Below are positions 61,118 to 64,000 of a stretch of DNA of 64,000 nt, in pieces. The stretch is from Novosphingobium cyanobacteriorum (GTDB taxonomy: Bacteria > Pseudomonadota > Alphaproteobacteria > Sphingomonadales > Sphingomonadaceae). The stretch is taken from contig NZ_JAROCY010000017.1 of assembly GCF_029436685.1 (NCBI RefSeq), positions 1 to 64,000 on the forward strand, written 5' to 3'. The notes beneath the pieces are model-generated. The model saw nothing but the letters and a program-made list of their open reading frames with translations. It made no database searches and had not been told where the DNA came from. Each line of letters begins with the position of its first letter. The stretch's first letter is position 1. The position numbers and the translations under genes were made by a program.

Positions 61118-63082
61118 TCAGATCTTCAGCTGGCTGCCCAACTCGACCACGCGATTGGTCGGCAGGCGGAAAAACTCCATCGCACTGGCGGCATTGCGCA
61201 GCATCCATGCGAACAGTTTTTCCCGCCACAGCGCCATGCCCGGCTTGTCCGAAGGGATCAGGGTTTGGCGCGAGAGGAAGAAGCTGGTCTTCATCATGTC
61301 GAACGGTTCACCGCACATGGTGACGGTGCGCAGCGCGGCGGGCACGTCGGTTTCTTCCAGGAAGCCGAAGCGCAGCGACAGGCGATAGAACCCGTTGCCA
61401 TAGTCCTTCACCGAGAAGCGTTCACCCGCATCGACATAGGGCACGTCGGCGATCTGGACGGTGAGGATCACCACGCGATCGTGCAGAACCTTGTTGTGCT
61501 TGATGTTGTGCAGCAACGCCGAAGGCACCCCGTCCGATGTGCTGGCCATGAACACGGCCGTGCCGGGCACCCGGGCGGCGCTGTTGTGCGCGCTCTTGGT
61601 GAAGACCTCCAGCGGGATGGTGCCTTCGGCCATGTTCTGCCGCATCAGCGCGCGGCCGCGCGACCAGGTGGTGAGCAGCGTGAAGATGGCAATGCCCATC
61701 AGCAGAGGCACCCAGCCGCCATCGGGGATCTTGGTCATGTTCGCGCCGAGATAACCGGCGTCGATCAGGAAGAACAGCAGCAGCAGCCCCAGTGCAAAGG
61801 GCGGCCTCCAGCTCCACAGCTTGAACAGCACAACCGCGAGCAGGAAGTTGTCGATCAGCATCGCGCCCGTCACCGCGATGCCATAGGCGGCGGTGAGGTT
61901 GGACGAATGCTGGAACACCAGCACCAGCAGGATCACCGCGATCATCAGCGCGAAGTTGATCACCGGGATATAGATCTGCCCGGCGGCCGTGGAGGTGTGC
62001 TTGATCGTCATCCGCGGGATGAAGCCGAGCTGGATTGCCTGCTGCGTGACCGAGAACGCGCCCGAGATCACCGCCTGCGAGGCGATGACCGCAGCCGCGC
62101 TGGCCAGCGCCAGAAGCGGCCACTGGAACCACTGCGGCGCAAGGAAATAGAACGGGCTCTCCAGCGCCGGTTCACCCATCCGCATCAGCAGCGAAGCCTG
62201 GCCGAGATAGTTGAGCACCAGCGCGGGCAGCACGAAGACCAGCCACGACATGCGGATGGGGTTGCGCCCGAAATGGCCCATGTCGGCATAAAGCGCCTCT
62301 GCCCCGGTGACGGCCAGCACTGCCGCGCCCATGGCAAGGAAGCCACGGAAGGGATCGGCCACGAACATCGCCACGGCATGGTGCGGCGAAAGCGCGGTGA
62401 CGACATGCGGAAATAGCGCGATCGACATCACGCCGAGAACAGAGATCGTGGCGAAATAGAGCAGCATGATCGGGCCGAAGAAGGTGGCGACCTTTTCCGT
62501 GCCGCGGCTCTGGATAAGGAACAGGCCGATCAGGATGACAACGACAAGCGGCACCACGGCACGGCCCATAGAGGGTTCGTAGACCGCCAGGCCTTCGATC
62601 GCGCCCATCACCGAAACGGCGGGGGTGATCATCGAATCGCCATAGAACAGCGCGGTGGCGAATACGCCGAGCAGGATGATGCCCTTGCCCCAGCGCCTGC
62701 CAGACGTGTGCTGGTTGATCAGCGCGAGCAGGGCCAGCGAGCCGCCCTCCCCCTTGTTGTCGGCACGCATGATCACGGTGACGTACTTCAGCGTCACGAT
62801 GATCATCATCGACCAGAACATCAGGCTGATGATGCCATAGACGTGAAGCTGATCGAGCGGGAGCTTGTGATGCCCGGCGAACGTATCGCGCAGGGCGTAG
62901 AGCGGGCTGGTGCCGATGTCACCGAAGACGACGCCGATCGCGCCGACCGAAAGCTTCAGCAGGCTGCCGGAGTGTCCTCCATGATGCCCGTGGCCATCGG
63001 AATGGGCGCCCGAAGAGGGCGCATTGCCCGCCGGGGTTCCTGCCTTGTGGGCAACATCGGTAACGGTCTGCGCATCAACCAT
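61118..63082 (-). CDS. kup: Low-affinity potassium transporter Kup
   Basis: A 654-aa KUP/HAK/KT transporter, importing K+ with protons. About 12 membrane helices begin with [52 protein letters not shown] and [16 protein letters not shown] are family signatures (here [16 protein letters not shown]). The C-terminal soluble part is short. The N-terminus has a His-rich stretch ([15 protein letters not shown]) that is not usual and may bind metal. Confidence 0.96.
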   Translation of the reverse strand: MVDAQTVTDVAHKAGTPAGNAPSSGAHSDGHGHHGGHSGSLLKLSVGAIGVVFGDIGTSPLYALRDTFAGHHKLPLDQLHVYGIISLMFWSMMIIVTLKYVTVIMRADNKGEGGSLALLALINQHTSGRRWGKGIILLGVFATALFYGDSMITPAVSVMGAIEGLAVYEPSMGRAVVPLVVVILIGLFLIQSRGTEKVATFFGPIMLLYFATISVLGVMSIALFPHVVTALSPHHAVAMFVADPFRGFLAMGAAVLAVTGAEALYADMGHFGRNPIRMSWLVFVLPALVLNYLGQASLLMRMGEPALESPFYFLAPQWFQWPLLALASAAAVIASQAVISGAFSVTQQAIQLGFIPRMTIKHTSTAAGQIYIPVINFALMIAVILLVLVFQHSSNLTAAYGIAVTGAMLIDNFLLAVVLFKLWSWRPPFALGLLLLFFLIDAGYLGANMTKIPDGGWVPLLMGIAIFTLLTTWSRGRALMRQNMAEGTIPLEVFTKSAHNSAARVPGTAVFMASTSDGVPSALLHNIKHNKVLHDRVVILTVQIADVPYVDAGERFSVKDYGNGFYRLSLRFGFLEETDVPAALRTVTMCGEPFDMMKTSFFLSRQTLIPSDKPGMALWREKLFAWMLRNAASAMEFFRLPTNRVVELGSQLKI

Positions 63083-63251
63083 GGCAAGCGGGCCCCCGGC
63101 TTTCGCCCAACGCCGCCGATATCCACACGGATGCCGGAGCGGCGCGGCGCTTTAGCACTGGCCCCAAGACCCCGCAATGGGAGGCCGATCGGGCTGCGCG
63201 ATGGGGAAACGCCACGCGCAGCAGGGCGTTCCAGCCAAGGAAATCAGGGGT

Positions 63252-63959
63252 TTATTCGGCGGAAGCGGATGCATCGGCCGAGGGTGCAGCGGTGGGCTCC
63301 ATCTGCGGTGCCGCAGGCGGCGTCGCAGGTGCCTGCCCTGAAGCAGCCAGCATCGAATCGATGCGCGCCAGCCGCGCCTGCAGATCGGCACGATAGGGGG
63401 CATCAGCGGGCGAACGCGCGAGCAGTTCCGCCCAGATCGCGCGGGCATCGGCCAGGCGGCCAGACTGCGCCAGCGCGAGGCCCATGAAGAACGGAGGGCC
63501 GGGATGCTCGGGCGAAATCTTTGCCGCCTTCTGGAAGGCGAACTGCGCCGCGGGGGTGATCATCCCTTCGCTGTGGCCGACCAGCGCATTGCCCAGCGCC
63601 ACCCACAGGTCCGCATCGCCGGGCTGGGCCTGCACCGCCTTGCCCAGCACGTCGGCCGAGGCGCGATACTGTCCCTGCCGCGCCAGCGCATCTGACAGGA
63701 CCAGCCAGGATTGCCCCTTGCCGAACTGGTCACCCATTTCGGCGCGCTGCTTGATCAGCTCCGCATCCGCGACCTTCTGATCCTCGACAGCAGTGCGCGG
63801 CGCGCCGGGCAGGCCGGGATGGCCCTGCAGCGCATAGCCGGAAATGCCGAAAAGCAGCGCCGCACCGGTGATTTCCCACCCGGCGCGCGGAAGCTTGAGC
63901 ATGAAGGCCATGGTGCCGAACGCGATGGCAGCAAGCACGAGGACGATAACCCAGGTCAT
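63252..63959 (-). CDS. TPR-repeat protein, cytochrome c biogenesis CcmI/CycH-like
   Basis: A 235-aa protein with one or two N-terminal membrane helices (VIVLVLAAIAFGTMAFML, WEITGAALLFGISGYAL), then TPR repeats (KGQSWLVLSDALARQGQYRASADVLGKAV, ADLWVALGNALVGHSEGMITPAAQFAF, read in parts). The C-terminal tail is proline/alanine-rich. CcmI-like proteins hold apocytochrome c for the heme lyase. Its start overlaps the preceding gene's stop (ATGA), which reads like CcmH. Confidence 0.8.
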   Translation of the reverse strand: MTWVIVLVLAAIAFGTMAFMLKLPRAGWEITGAALLFGISGYALQGHPGLPGAPRTAVEDQKVADAELIKQRAEMGDQFGKGQSWLVLSDALARQGQYRASADVLGKAVQAQPGDADLWVALGNALVGHSEGMITPAAQFAFQKAAKISPEHPGPPFFMGLALAQSGRLADARAIWAELLARSPADAPYRADLQARLARIDSMLAASGQAPATPPAAPQMEPTAAPSADASASAE

Positions 63960-64000
63960 TCGCCCGATCCTTCGACGGGGGTTTCGGCTCTCCGCCGGAA
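63956..64000 (-). CDS. Partial CDS, probably CcmH C-terminus
   Basis: Only the last 14 codons are inside the window, ending RRAETPVEGSGE before a TGA that overlaps the next gene's ATG. The basic then acidic end and the coupling to a CcmI-like gene suggest CcmH, the cytochrome c heme lyase subunit; there is too little sequence to be sure. Confidence 0.4.
   Translation of the reverse strand, partial: FRRRAETPVEGSGE

Overview
The window looks like chromosome of a high-GC alphaproteobacterium of the Sphingomonadales, most like Novosphingobium and its relatives. This is judged from protein style and gene neighbourhoods (tRNA-Ala / TIGR02300 / aroA / cmk; ffh-rpsP-rimM; dapF-mtaB-ftsY-yciB; rplI-rpsR-rpsF; fabF-mltG), not from a database search. 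No rRNA or CRISPR array was seen; there is one tRNA.

Region 1 (1 to about 8945) is the end of an integrated mobile element. It opens with the end of an IS21-like insertion sequence, which cuts off the front of a MobF/TraA-type relaxase. Then come a very large RTX (calcium-binding, type I secreted) protein, an ArdC-type antirestriction protein with an overlapping DUF2958 gene, and a ParB-like gene that loses its 3' part. The end is marked by an AT-rich stretch with G-rich direct repeats, a palindrome and a segment resembling a tRNA 3' end, which together look like an attachment site.

Region 2 (about 8970 to 24200) is core chromosome: 2'-5' RNA ligase-like protein, peroxiredoxin, MltG, FabF, AcpP, AspS, then an rnd-oxyR-ccdAB cluster, a PilZ protein, PgsA, a lysophospholipid-type MFS transporter, CsbD, an EVE protein, a 2-oxoglutarate oxygenase and an exported pair that includes a ClpP-like periplasmic protein.

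Region 3 (24300 to 35210) carries an enoyl-CoA hydratase, tRNA-Ala(GGC), a FYDLN-type protein, the aroA / small membrane protein / cmk operon, an HNH protein, an alpha/beta hydrolase, a membrane adenylate cyclase, a second RTX protein with cadherin-like parts, and rpsF-rpsR-rplI.

Region 4 (35350 to 42200) is more accessory: a membrane acyltransferase, a second PilZ protein, two unrelated glycosyltransferases either side of an AT-rich spacer, a YbjN-like protein, and a hydrolase/TauE pair.

Region 5 (42490 to 64000) is again core: asd, a DPP-IV-type peptidase, and the ffh-rpsP-rimM-trmD-rplS cluster, which is split by a serine hydrolase and a vapBC module running into trmD. It continues with a GGDEF-EAL protein, dapF-mtaB-ftsY-yciB, a PuuD-like membrane protein, a small lipoprotein, an HWE histidine kinase with a response regulator, Kup, and a cytochrome c maturation TPR protein at the right edge.
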